Shown: piece by piece, positions 33,315-44,831 of the stretch
How the letters are laid out: the number at the start of each line of letters is the position of its first letter
Position numbering within the stretch: the first letter of the stretch is position 1
Assembly: GCF_018446385.1 (NCBI RefSeq)
Contig: NC_056000.1
Coordinates: 49,570,722-49,634,721 of the forward strand
Source of the DNA: Zingiber officinale
Taxonomy: Eukaryota; Streptophyta; Magnoliopsida; Zingiberales; Zingiberaceae
Direction: 5' to 3'
Length of the DNA: 64,000 bases
Translations under genes and position numbers: made by a program
The notes under the pieces: generated by a model
Told to the model about the DNA's origin: nothing
The model's database searches: none
Seen by the model: the letters and a program-made list of their open reading frames with translations, nothing else

Positions 33315-36300
33315 TTATTCTTGTGTATTTTTGTCAGATCTTCGATATGGCATATAACGATGATCTTTAGAGGCATTTCTTTTCTGCCTCTTCTCAATAT
33401 AGGAATCCAGCTTTCCTACGGCCTGTGATTAGCACAATTGTAGTAGGTAATATGTGAAGGTTTACAGTAAATCAAGTTAATGTTAAACATGCAAGGAGAA
33501 TACCTTCAGTTCATTGTACTTCTTTATCAGCTTTCTTTCTCGAATTTCCGCTGCAAAACAATGACAAGTTAGATATGATAGATATCACATAATATGCAAA
33601 TTTTGAGAAAAGGGAGGGATGTAGCAGAATCTAAATATTCAAGCATGCACACAGTCGAATACATGTTCAATTTCAGCTATTGAGATAAAATGAGGAAGAC
33701 ATAATTGAGAAAGTAGACTCACATTTTTTCAAGTAATAAGGTTGTTTCCCTTTCTTTGCGGCTTCTCTTTCTTTCTTTATGTGCTCAGACAATATTTCAG
33801 ATTCTACGCTCTTCCTGGACCATGACTTTATCTGTTTATCCTGAATAAAAACAAGTTTGAAATGGACAATAATAATAAGCCTATTCGGTCATCAAAGCAA
33901 GTTTGCAAAGAAATACACGAGAATTGAAATAACAATAGTAGAAAGAAATATGTAAGCACGATATAAATTGACGACTTTAATCATATGAGGGATTTCACAT
34001 ATGCCTTGACATATTTATTAATTAATTAATCATTTTTGCGTGAATGATAAAAAAAATAAGAAAAACAAAATGTCAATATATGAATTCTGCTATTGTTCCT
34101 AAATCCCTAATGTCAATATTTTAGGGAAAAAAAAATCAGTGAATATTCTAAGTTATCCCTATCTGATTTTGAAATATAATGAGTTGATTCTGTATGTCCA
34201 GGATAAAAACTGAACGCTTGCCCTCTAATATTGTAAGGTTGGCCCCACTGAGGAATACATCAAGAGATTGTCATGTAAATAATATATCTTCTCGTTCCCC
34301 TTCTTTTCCAGCAAGAATATAGAGTAAACAAAGAGCGCCTAGTTAATATTTTTTGGTCACATGAATTAAAGAGATTCGAACTCATTTGATATTTGACTGA
34401 GCAACCTAAAGGACCTATGATAGAATGATTCAAGGGAATCAGATTAACTGAGGAGTTTAACAACTAGGTTCTTGAGGGGTTTGATGGTTAGTTAACTTTC
34501 AGCATATTGGCTTGTTGGAAGAAGAATCACTGGCTAGGATCTCGAGGGTAGTGAACCAACAGACTGGACACCTCATATTAAAATCACCAGTTAGGATCTC
34601 AAGGGTATTGAACCAACAAATTGGACGCCTCAAATTAAAAATTGAACCAACAGACTGGACACCTCATATTAAATTTTCTAATTCTCTACATAATTATTTT
34701 TCCTACTATTATTTCTACTATATTGATCCAATTGGGTAGGCCATTTGCCTCTCCTTTCTTTGGAAATAGGACAAATTATTGAACTAGCTCTTCATTTGAT
34801 AGAACATTTAAATTTATTTTCCATTCACATGAATTAGAGAGGTTCAATCTCATATGATATATTTGGCCGAGCGACCTAAAAGACGTATGATAGAATGATT
34901 CAAGGAGATTTGATTAACTGGGAAGGAGTTTAACAAATAGGTTTTTGAGAGGTTTGATGGTTAACTTTCCAGCATATGGCTTGTTGGAAGAAGAATCACG
35001 AAGGACCTAACAGGCTGGATATCTCATATTTAATTTCCTAATTCTCTATGTAATTACTTTTCCTACTATTATTTATACTATATTAATCTGATTGGGCAGA
35101 CCATTTGCCTCTCCTTTCTTTGGAAAAAAGAACATTATTGTCTTCATTTTGACCACATCTCTATTGGGCAGCTCAAAAAGGCCCAACAGCTCAAAATGAA
35201 CTAGCTCTTCATTTTGACCGGCTCTCCATTTTTTTAGAAAAAAGAACCACTTGGAAGACTCAATTAGGTCCAAACAAATGCATATTCATTTTCCTTTTTC
35301 AAGGAGAAATTCAAAATAACTTAGTAAGAGAACAATAGTAAACGCAATAAATAAAAAATAATACTATTGGAATAATGGAGTAACATTTATCTTTTATTAC
35401 TATGCTTTTTGTAAAAGAATTTACCATTGAAGATATTTGCTTCTGTGATTCCTCAATAACATTTGGGTCCTTGGACTTCTTAATCAACATTTTAAGCCTC
35501 TGTAGAAATACAAATTTACAACATCACGAAATAAAATTAAAGCTTGGTGAAAGATAAATTGAAATGTCAACCATAAAAAAGATTTACCTCTTTCTCTTTA
35601 GGATATTCTTCGTCAAACACGAAACTATAACGTTTTTTAAATCTGGTGTTGCAGCAAAAGAACAGCATAAAAGATTGAGCAATAATGTCGTTAAGCAACT
35701 AAAACTTGGACAGAAGATTGATGCAATATAAAATGATTTAGCTTTCATTGAGTCACTAAATCATTTTTTTTTCCTTCTTGAAGGACTTTGAACTTTCCAC
35801 TGCTATTCTTCATCCCCTTCATTCTTTAATATATTTTAAAGAATTAAGAAGGGCGTTCAAAAAGAATGGAAATCATACCACAATTGTGAGTCAAGCTAAG
35901 ACGGTAGACAAAGGAAAAAATGGATCAAGCTTATGCTATTCTTGGATACCCAACATCTCATACCATATATCACAAAAGCAGTTTATATTTCAAACATTCA
36001 GGTCAATTATGTGTTAGCACACAACCATGTGCAAAGACCTATGAATGCACTTTAACCAACTCTAAATAGTTGAGACAACCATAGCTCGAAGAAGATGATT
36101 ATATTTTTGGTGTACACATGTATCTAGGAGAATCATCCAATCCATATAGATTATACTGAATGTATGCACACACAAAAGCAACAACCAAACAAATATAAAG
36201 AATCACAAAAAGAATAAAAGACATACCCATCAGGGTCAAAAGTTCCTCTGGATAAAGAATCAAACCGAGGATCTCTCACAAGCTGTGAATAACCAATGAA

Positions 36301-39300
36301 TGTACTTAGATAAAAGACATAAATTGACTAACAGGCAACTTCATGCCAAAGACCTCTAGGAACAAGTTCAAGTTAATCACCGCATATGACAGTCCAATAT
36401 TTAACTATCAAATGGATATTAACAGCAGAAGCTTATTATTCGTTCTACGTGTTGATATAAAGAACTGTGTAGTTGTAATGTCTTTAAAAAATTCTTGATG
36501 CAATGATAATATTTAGCCATTTCCAAAGATTGAACAATCATCTGAAGCGAAGATGCAAAACCAAATTCTACGGCTAGTGCCTTTAACAGATACCAGTTGG
36601 TCATTTGTTTTTCTCGAACCCATAGAATATCTAACCTCAAGGGAAATACTACATGGGAAATCATCGTATAACAGTGAATTATTAACCATCAAAGGTATGA
36701 TCAACATAGTGGTAAATCTTTCTTTTACATATTCAAATAAATGTGTCTGAAGTTATGATACATTTAGGAAGTTCCTTATCCAAAATACAGTTAAAATAGT
36801 TATTTTGTAAAATCATTCATCTGTGACAAGGAGCAAAACCAAAATATATGGTTAATGCCTTCAACATATACTAGCAGATCTAGTATCATCCATGTTTCTT
36901 TTGTGAAACTTGGTTGTTTCACAAAAGTAGCTATTTCCTAAAATAATTTGTCTATGCCAAGGAACCAAAGACAAAATCTATGGCCAAGGCCTTAAACATA
37001 TACTAGCAGGTTTGGTATCAATAATTTTTCTTTTATTGGATCTTGTTAAGGATGTTCCACAGCATATTATAGAATTCTGCCAATTATGATATTAATATGG
37101 CCCAGACCTCAATCAGGGACTTGCAGTCATATGAGTGCCTGAGGTGGATGCACTTTGGTCGAGATGGACCACGATTCAATTGAGTCTTGCTGAGGCAGAT
37201 ATGATCTAATGGACGTGGTACAAAACTAATTAGAGTTCGATCAAGATGGTGGGCTGCCTTACAGTGAGTTTTATCTTGCATGAAGCTTGGTGAGGTTATC
37301 CAAGTGACACCAATTGAGTCATTGATTGGTGGAATAAGGGTTGGAATTTCTTTCTGGCTTGACTTTGATAAAATTAACCCAAGGGAACATGTCTCCTTTT
37401 GTCCCACTCTCACTATAAATGCTGCTAAAGGTTGTAAGGGATCTTCAAGGATCCCCCATGGGAGTTTTATGGTGATTGAAAACTTCTAGAAAGGTTTGGA
37501 AATGCTACCCTAATTATTATAGCATACCCTAATTACTATAGCATTATCCTTTTATAAGCTCTTAACATCTGTGCCCTCTAATGGTCCTCCACCACGTGGA
37601 GGCAATTGATTGGCTCTACGTTTTACCATGGATTAACGTGTTCACACTACGATTCAGTATTCACTATCGGCAGTATATGTGGTCATCCGATGGCATTGCA
37701 ACAAGTGGTTAATACTACCCACATAAAAACCATTTTTGTAAAAACCTATATAAGATATAATCTTAAGGTAAACATCATATAGTTTCAAAACAAGAAAGTA
37801 TTGCAAATGAATTTAAATGGCTAGGCATTTAAACACCTCCAAAAGAAGGCTAGGAGAGATTGATATGTCAAAATTAAGGATTGACAAAAGTAATTATATA
37901 AATTGTTACGCATCTATTTCTGCTAGAATAAGTTTGGCAGATACTGGAGGTGGAACTTATGCATATCAGTAACTAGGTTTAGCATTTTAGCAGTAAAAAT
38001 ATACTAAAGCACATCTCGTACAATTTTTAACATGGATTATAATCAAGGTTTAAAATTTCGACCCGTGCCGAGGTTTCGGTCTTGGACTAAAACGATACAA
38101 TTTCAGTACCATATCATGTCGTGCCGATATAGTTTTGGTATTTTTTAAATATAAAATATATTAATTAAAAAATAAAATATTTAACATAAATATTTAAAAA
38201 ATAAACAAAATAAACAATATAAAAAATAATCTTTAAAAAAAAGGGAAAAGATATGAAAATAGATAAATAAATAAATAAAAATTTTATTATAATTTTTAAA
38301 TTAAAATAAATGAAATATAAAATTAATTAAATAATTTTATTAGGGTTTAATAAAACCTCTTTAGATTATCTCTATCACAGTTAGGAGTTAGATTAAAATA
38401 ATTAACCTAAGTTTAATTAAAAAAATCTGAAATCTGACACCACTCCCGAGCTCGCGCGACTTCGGTGCTGTCGTGGGCCGTGGGGATCGCATGACTCCTC
38501 CAGCGTGACTGCGGTGGTCGTGCGACCCCTCTGCACACAGCCGCAGGGTCGCACGACGCCTCCACAGCGACAGCGGAAGGGTTATGCGACCTCTCCGTTG
38601 TTGTTGCGGGGTCGAGCAACCCCTCTGCTGCGGCCACAGGGTCACGCAACATATCGCAGCTGTCGTGGGTCTGGTGCCGAGGTCGTGCTAGTGCCGGGAG
38701 GAACGAAATGTTTCGTCCGTTTCGACCATCTCGGCACGACACTTTAAACCATGTTATAATGAAACAAGACTAGTATCAGTAGTGCAACAAATATTATATC
38801 CAAAGGAATAAGGTAATAGAAAGACTAGGAAATTTTTCACCAATTTTTCTGCATGTGTTTTTATCCAATTTGAGTGGAAATTCCACTTATGTGTATGGTA
38901 GAGCTCAAATATGACCTTAAATTAAAATATTATTCATTTTACAAATATATTTATTTTAATTGTAAAAATGACTTCCCGATACATGAAGTTCCCGCCAATG
39001 TGGGATCCCGGGAAGGGTTTATTGTTCACAGTCTTACCCCACATTGCAAAAAGTTATTTCCGCGACTCGAACTCATAGTCACCAACTCACACGGCAACAA
39101 CTTTACCGTTGCACCAAGGCTTCCCTTGATTTTTTTTTTACTTGTGAAAATAAAATTTAAATTTAAGTGCCTCCCTTTCTTTCTCTCCAAGTAAAGAGGT
39201 GCATGCAAAATATCTAGCAATATTTATCCTACAATTTTTTTCCTTATGATCTTTCTTTCCATAGTTGTTTTCTTCTTTATAGGAACAAGAATAGAGCCTT

Positions 39301-40107
39301 ATAGTTTACCTATGAGAGCCTTCTTCTCTATGATGTGGGTAACGTTTAACCACTATCTCCCTAAACAATTTGAGATGTTGACAGCCGTCAATCATGAAGT
39401 AGTAATGGTATGTAGTATGTATAGTATTTAATCAGTGTGTTAGGATAAAAAGAATAGGAAAATGATATATATTTGATCAAGTGAGTCAACAATTAAGGTC
39501 TAAGGAATCATCATGGGAGATTGAGACAAACTACCCTCAAATAGTTGATAGACTTCTTTATATACTATGATTTGCCAATAACACTATTTTTACTTCAAAC
39601 TTGCATAATACTAATAAAACACATTATTGTAATGTAAATGCATTATTATACAAGATTATGCAAGTACCAATGATGTTACAAAACACTTTTAATAGTTCTA
39701 ATTTCCAAAAGCACTACAGATTAGTTGATTAGCAGGAAAAATAATTGTATAAACTCAAGCTATAATATTACAAAAGTTCACCTTTTTGGGTACTTGGATG
39801 ACCTCCCTAAATGTCGAAACCCGCACTTTGCTACTCATCTCCATTGGGCTAATCAAAAAAAAAAAAGAAAAGTAACATAAATTTGTATAATTAATAGTAT
39901 AAGTTGTAGAATTAAAGGAAAAAAAGGATAACCTATTCTTGTTAGCACGATGAAATTTCTTTGGGATAACTTTGGCGGTATCGGTGTTGTGCGAGCCATC
40001 AGCTCGAGCTCTTAGGATCTCTTCAATAGTCATGTCCTTATATTCCAATTTCTCTTTTTTCTGGAAAAGTGAAGAGACGTCAAAAGACTCAACTAGACAA
40101 TTAAATG

Positions 40108-40149
<42 letters not shown>

Positions 40150-40621
40150 CTGAAAGCACGGATTACTCTTCTGTGCGCATCATCAGCTAGAGATCTTAGG
40201 ATCTCTTCAACAGTCGTACGACTCATATCCTCATATTTATTTGAAATAACAGAGGAGGTATCAATGATGTGCGAACTATCAGCTCGAGCATTTAGAATCT
40301 CTTCTATACTCATATCCTCATTTTCCAATTTCTCTATTTTCTGGAAAAATGAAGAGAAGTAAAAAAGACTAATAACTAAATAATTAAATGAAAAAAAAAA
40401 CGTAAGGATCTCTTCCAATTTCTCCTTTTTTTCTGGAAAAGTGATGAGAAGACAAAAGACTCATAACTAAACAATTAAATGGAAAAAAAATGGAAAATTT
40501 CTAAAAGCGCGGATTACTCTAGTATTACCTTTTCAAAGAATTCTTTATCAAGCTCATCATGTTCTCTCATACTATGATTGATGGATTTTTTGGTTCCCCT
40601 TCCCATTGTGCCTTTTCCCAT
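33315..40621 (-). CDS. RRP36: RRP36 homologue, nucleolar rRNA-processing protein, ten exons
   Basis: Exons (plus coordinates, in transcript order): 40529-40621, 40167-40340, 39933-40060, 39782-39848, 36227-36282, 35588-35642, 35425-35499, 33723-33840, 33504-33550, 33315-33422. Every junction is GT-AG, and the sum of 921 nt stays in frame from ATG (40621) to TAA (33315): 306 residues, or 248 if the second exon is skipped. Family signatures are MTIEEILRARADGSH, FREVIQVPKK, VRDPRFDSLS, KKRYSFVFDEEYPKEKE, EREAAKKGKQPYYLKKSEIR and GKLDSYIEKRQKRNASKDHR. RRP36 in yeast and human is part of the small-subunit processome and is needed for early pre-rRNA cleavages in the nucleolus. The protein is basic and helical, as expected. 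The second exon (40167-40340) looks like a duplicate of the third. Intron 4, between exons four and five (36283-39781), is 3.5 kb and holds a SINE and a TIR element. Exons five and six and the 3' end to 33315 recur in copy B. Confidence 0.92.
34353..35128. repeat. Two diverged direct repeats inside an RRP36 intron
   Basis: 34353-34771 and 34824-35128 share TATGATAGAATGATTCAAGG, GGCTTGTTGGAAGAAGAATC and CATTTGCCTCTCCTTTCTTT. The first copy additionally repeats GAACCAACAGACTGGACACC. Likely an old local duplication or paired transposon remnants. Confidence 0.7.
36530..37045. repeat. Three diverged direct repeats in the large RRP36 intron
   Basis: GCCTTCAACATATACTAGCA at about 36858 has relatives near 36580 (GCCTTTAACAGATACCAG) and 36990 (GCCTTAAACATATACTAGCA), each followed by a TTTCTTTT tract and preceded by GGANCAAANNCAAAAT. 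Units are about 140-280 bp apart. Confidence 0.5.
38044..38753. mobile_element. TIR element (710 bp) in the large RRP36 intron
   Basis: Left end CAAGGTTTAAAATTTCG, right end read inward CATGGTTTAAAGTGTCG, followed in both by GTGCCGAG. The heptamer TTATAAT flanks both sides (38037-38043 and 38754-38760). The centre is GC-rich (38440-38700) with repeated GGTCGCACGA-like phrases. There is no transposase. It is probably hAT-like or another MITE type; the superfamily is uncertain. Confidence 0.65.
38962..39127 (-). mobile_element. tRNA-derived SINE, Au-SINE type
   Basis: On the minus strand it begins AAGGGAAGCCTTGGTGCAAC and ends GAAGTCATTTTTAC. The Pol III A box TGGTGCAACGG (39106-39116) and B box GAGTTCGAGTC (39064-39074) are both present with tRNA-like spacing. 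The body contains TGTGGGGTAAGACTGTGAAC and CCTTCCCGGGATCC, as in the Au SINE family of flowering plants. It sits antisense to nothing: its orientation equals that of the host gene RRP36. Confidence 0.85.
40110..40146. repeat. (AT)n microsatellite in the intron between duplicated RRP36 exons
   Basis: About 18 AT units separate the two exon copies. The intron is only 106 nt, so length change here could affect splicing. Confidence 0.9.
40406..40432 (-). pseudogene. Relic of a third copy of the duplicated RRP36 exon
   Basis: The AG acceptor context CTTTTCCAG and the first 25 exon bases recur, but the frame is lost and the rest of the exon is missing. The flanking intron phrase AAAGACTCATAACTAAACAA is repeated as well. 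Confidence 0.6.
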
Positions 40622-40850
40622 GGTATCGCTAGACAAGCAGACACTTATATTAGTAACGTATTTCAAGCAGGAAGAGGTTACCGGGCGCGATTGCGTCGGT
40701 TGCTGCAGGCGACGGGCGGTCACGGGTGTCGCTGGCGGCGGAAGACGGGAGACGGGCGTTGAGCCGCCGCGGCGACCGAGAAGGGCAGGCGGTCAGGGGC
40801 GGGGACGGCACTTTACGGTTTAGGATCGAACCTAACCTAAACCTATCTAG
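40622..40850 (-). promoter_or_regulatory. Putative RRP36 5' leader and core promoter
   Basis: A GC-rich stretch (40675-40810) just upstream of the ATG, followed by AT-rich DNA. AGGTTTAGGTTAGG on the minus strand near 40822-40840 loosely resembles the telo-box found before plant ribosome-biogenesis genes, but it is not an exact AAACCCTAA. No ATG lies in the in-frame upstream extension, which begins with GTG. Confidence 0.4.
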
Positions 40851-41320
40851 AAATAATAAAGGATAATATTGGCTAATCAAATAATTTCTCAGCTTATTAA
40901 AATAATATTAATTTAAATATATACTATTTCATCTATCTTATATATAAAATTTTCATTTTAAATAAATCTAAATTTAATCCGGATTAAATCCACTTTATTT
41001 ATTTGATAAATTTTATTTAACTATAAACTAAATTTCATTTAACGATAAATAAAAATATATTAATTAATTTAATTATATATTAAAAATTAAAATAATTTTA
41101 AAAGTTAAATAGGATAAAATCTGATATTTAAACCTTGACGAATTTTTTGTGGAATTAAATGAACAAGCAATTAGAAAATACAGTGCATTGACAAATAATT
41201 AGGATTTGATACGTTATTTTAATAAAAACAAAAAAAATACTATTTTAATTTGTTTCCTTAGATGCTGATTAGACAATATTAATCTTTTAAAGAAAAATTC
41301 TATTGTTAAATTTTAATATG
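40851..41320. other. AT-rich intergenic DNA
   Basis: Nothing recognisable between the RRP36 promoter and the hAT MITE. Confidence 0.4.
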
Positions 41321-41328
41321 ATTTTATC

Positions 41329-41969
41329 TAGGGGTGGCAATTTTTGACCCGACACGAAAACACGACCCGAACCGAACACGAAAAAATCAGGTTAGGGTTG
41401 GGTAGTTTCGGGTTCGGGTCGAAATCGGGTCGACCCATTTGACCCAATTAATAAACAGGTCGGGTTCGGGTCAACCTGAAATGACCCGATTACAACCCGC
41501 GAACCCGTTTATAAATAATTATAAATTTAAACTAAAATTACAAATTTAAAAAAGTTAAAAACCCTAAACATAGAGATATGTTATGCTATTGATTGCAATG
41601 TTGCTATGGCTTATCATTTATGATATGAATTTTCAATTTGTGTAGATAAATGATTAAATGTTATTTTTAATTTTTAATTAAATATACAAATTTTATTTAA
41701 TGAATTCAGGTCATATTCGGGTCAAACGGGTCAAACAGGTTAAACAGGTCAAACGGGTCGAACAGGTTAAACGGGTTAAACGGGTTAAACGGGTTAAACG
41801 GGTCGGGTTCGGGTCGGGTTCGGGTCAAGTGCAAATAAACAGATCAGGTTCAGGTTGAATATTTTGACCCGAAATAATAATCAGGTCGGGTTCAGGTTGT
41901 CATTTGCCAACCCGCCAACCTGCCAACCCGAACCTGTCAACCCGAATCCGAACCGAACTGCCACCCTTA
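41329..41969. mobile_element. hAT-type MITE with 8 bp target-site duplication ATTTTATC
   Basis: Ends are TAGGGGTGGCAA and TGCCACCCTTA (inverted: TAAGGGTGGCA). ATTTTATC lies exactly at 41321-41328 and 41970-41977. Both arms are made of GGGTCGGGTTCGGGTC-like repeats, and 41711-41815 holds a degenerate tandem of AAACGGGTT or AAACGGGTC. No transposase is present. Sizes and duplication length fit hAT. Confidence 0.9.
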
Positions 41970-41977
41970 ATTTTATC

Positions 41978-42510
41978 ACATAAAATCATAATCTTAGATT
42001 TAGATTTAGATTCAAATTGCATATATTTTCAATTTTTAAATTTTTTTATAAATTATAAAATTAAGTAAATAATTATAAAGTTTAAAATTTATTCTAAAAC
42101 CTAAAATCCAATAGATAGATATCGAATACTGTGAAAACCTAAAATTTGTTATTTTTAATAGTATAGCATAAGAGAGAAGTTTAAATCCTAAAGTAAAAAT
42201 CTTATTATCTTAATTTATTATAACTCAATTTTTAAATTCTAAATACATATAATATATCCTGTTAGCATCTAAATTTTTAATTTTGAACACTATAACCCTT
42301 AAGAGAAGTCTAAACCCTAGAAGAAAAATCTTATTGACTCAAATACATTATAACTCAACTCTTAAATTTTAAAATTTTAAACATAAAATACATATAATAT
42401 ACCCTAAAATAAAATATAAAATAAAAAAAATGCTAAGATGAATACAGGTGCTTGGAATCATTCCAAGTACATACTAGTTCACTCATGGGTGCCTTAAGCG
42501 ATTAATTTTA

Positions 42511-42514
<4 letters not shown>
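41978..42514. other. AT-rich intergenic DNA
   Basis: AAACCCTAG and similar phrases occur but no gene or element was recognised. Confidence 0.4.

Positions 42515-42561
<47 letters not shown>
42515..42561. repeat. (AT)n microsatellite
   Basis: About 23 AT units at the left edge of the caulimovirid block. Confidence 0.9.
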
Positions 42562-42563
<2 letters not shown>

Positions 42564-42577
42564 TTTATGAAAAAAAT

Positions 42578-42674
42578 TATAATTTAAGAACACTCAATAC
42601 GAAGAATCTCTTGATTTCTAAAAAAAAATATATAATTTAAGAACACTCAATACGAAGAATCTCTTGATTTCTAT
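42578..42674. repeat. Short tandem duplication, about 53 bp unit
   Basis: AATTTAAGAACACTCAATAC with GAAGAATCTCTTGATTTCT occurs twice in a row, at about 42580 and 42633. Confidence 0.85.
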
Positions 42675-44831
42675 CAACAATTCATTAAAATCAAAGACAT
42701 TGGCTATAGTAACTCTGCTCTAGTAAGCTAAGGAGACTAAATATTAGTACAATAAAATAATATCATATTAGCATTACTTACCTCGCTATTAATTATAGGC
42801 TTACAGTATTAGAAACTCAACTTCTTACCCTTCAAAAATCATATTTATAAAAACAACCACACAAACGATCTAAAAGAAGCCATAGAAAACCTAAATAAAG
42901 ACCTTGGTAAACTTTCTTTAGAAAAAACAATTATCAGACAATCACCCACTACCTATAAGTTTTTTACATACAAAATCCAAGAACTCCCTTCTAATGGATC
43001 TATGAATAAGAACACAAATTGAAAGCTTTTCTAGACTATCACAAACTTTAAGACAACCAAATAGAAATTTATCTATGATATCCAAGATATCATCGACAAA
43101 TATTGCTACTTATCAATTAGAAGAACTTATAGATATTGAACAAAATCTAGACACGTTTTCTAATGAACAATTAAATACTCTAAATCAAAGAAGAATATAT
43201 AATCAAGGACTATTATCTTTCTCCACGTCATTCTATAGACATCACAAGACACAACCAATGCATCTACTAGACGGAGGTGAAGAATGATTCACACTTATGA
43301 CCGAAGAATCCGCACAAACATTTATGTAAAGAAAACATAATTACATACATTTAGAACTAATTGTGTTTGGCCTAAGATGACTTACTAGAAAAAGAATAGG
43401 AGTCAAAGTATTTTTAGTCCTTTATGACTCAAGATTTTCTAACAATGATAAAGTCGTTATTGGACTCATTGAAGTTGATATAAATATCAATTTAGGAATT
43501 ATATACTTCTGACCAAACTTCAATATGACTATTTCAGACTTTATAGAATATATTAAAATCGCAGTTTAAGTCAGAGGATATGGAGACTTTCAAAGACATA
43601 ATATCTAAATATACATGATTTTTCTAGGAAAAACAAAGACCAATATTAATAATAGTTTTAATATCCCAATAGACATAATTTTTCTAGGAAAAACAATGAC
43701 CAATATTAATAATAGTTTTAAAGTTAAAATTACTAATATTATTGAAACTCTTACTCCAAAAGGAATTTATTTCCTCAAACCTAAAGACTTTTCATCTAAT
43801 CTACTTGCCAGATTAGATTGGACTTTTAATTTGGAATTAAGTACTAAACTATAAATTTTACAACCAGCGGAATCCATTATTTATAAAGATAGACATGGTA
43901 GTTCCATAGTAAAATTTCATAATTACAAATTCTTAACATCACAAGAAGAGGATCATAAAGAAAATCAAACTAATATGAACTTAATGAATATAGAATACAA
44001 CATACCGTCAAACCATACAAGCCACAATAATGAAGAAAACTATTTATTTTATGATGGCTTAAATGAATATGTTTACATCTCATTTGAGATAGCTACATAT
44101 TTCACTAAAGAACATTTAACAGAATTAGAAACCTTTGATCTTTTATATCATAAATTAGAACATGATTGGATGTTATATTTTGATGAAGACCATAATATAG
44201 TTACTAAAAAGAAAGATTACTTCTCAACCGTAAACCTAATAAATCCAGCAGAATCTAGTAGTACTAGGAATTTCAGACCACAACCTTTACAAGTAAGATA
44301 TCTTGAAAGCTCTATGAAACTATAGATTATGGAGAAGGGCGTCCTCCAAGACAAAAATTACTCCTTATACTAATAATAATCCTTTGTTGAGAACAATAGA
44401 AAGAAGAAGACCACATGAAATAACTTACTTTGGCAAAAATTCAGTCTTACTAAATATTGGAGAATATGATGATCTACAATTTTATGATACCTATTTAGAA
44501 CAATGAATAGTCTCTGTAAAAAGAGATTATCAAGTCAGACACGAACTAGACATAAAAACAGGTGAAGCCATGATAAGAGTAGGCAAAAATTACCTAGGCA
44601 ATGTTGTCAGGGCAGTATGGGAAGTCTATAAAACCACTTATCCCGAGAAAGTAACAAGAATTGCTTCACAAGGAAATAACATACTTAATTTTTGATATGC
44701 AATTCATAGGTTATTTACTTCCAAAGATGTTAATACTGGATTAGACATAAGATAAAGAGAAGCTATGAGAGATTTAGAAAAATTACAGCTCTTTAGCTGG
44801 AATTGGATTAAACATTTTTGTAATGACTTCT
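42675..44831 (+). pseudogene. Endogenous caulimovirid remnant, part 1: movement protein and start of coat protein region
   Basis: Broken frames resemble the N-terminal half of a caulimovirid polyprotein. At about 43405-43560 there is a 30K-superfamily movement protein pattern (FLVLYDSRF, VIGLIEVDIN, IKIAV). A 60 bp direct repeat (43618-43660 and 43678-43722) duplicates part of the IFLGKT segment. 44360-44831 resembles the coat protein (YFGKNS, GNVVRAVWEVY). Stops and shifts occur throughout, so nothing here is expressible as a virus protein. The block stops at 44831, where a Copia element was inserted, and resumes at 52353. The genus is uncertain; Florendovirus- or Petuvirus-like is my best guess. 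Confidence 0.8.

Larger units (their letters stand above)
27431..36216. repeat. Large direct repeat, copy A (shown part)
   Basis: This segment recurs at 55245-64000. From about 27720 onward I found only four differences, all indels: a different short stretch near 27890, A6 versus A5 near 33175, two bases near 34875, and a T-run near 35765. The first 290 bp are far more divergent. Copy A presumably continues past 36216, but copy B runs off the window there. Confidence 0.92.

Noticed and set aside
39064-39116. A possible tRNA gene (A and B boxes)
   Set aside because: The boxes belong to an Au-type SINE. No cloverleaf or anticodon arm can be drawn.
40622-40723. In-frame upstream extension of RRP36
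   Set aside because: It begins with GTG and its GC-rich Arg/Ser/Thr translation looks like a leader; the ATG at 40621 is preferred.
41711-41815. Telomere-like GGGTTAAAC repeats
   Set aside because: The plant telomere unit is TTTAGGG. This AAACGGGTT tract lies inside a hAT MITE with its own target-site duplication.
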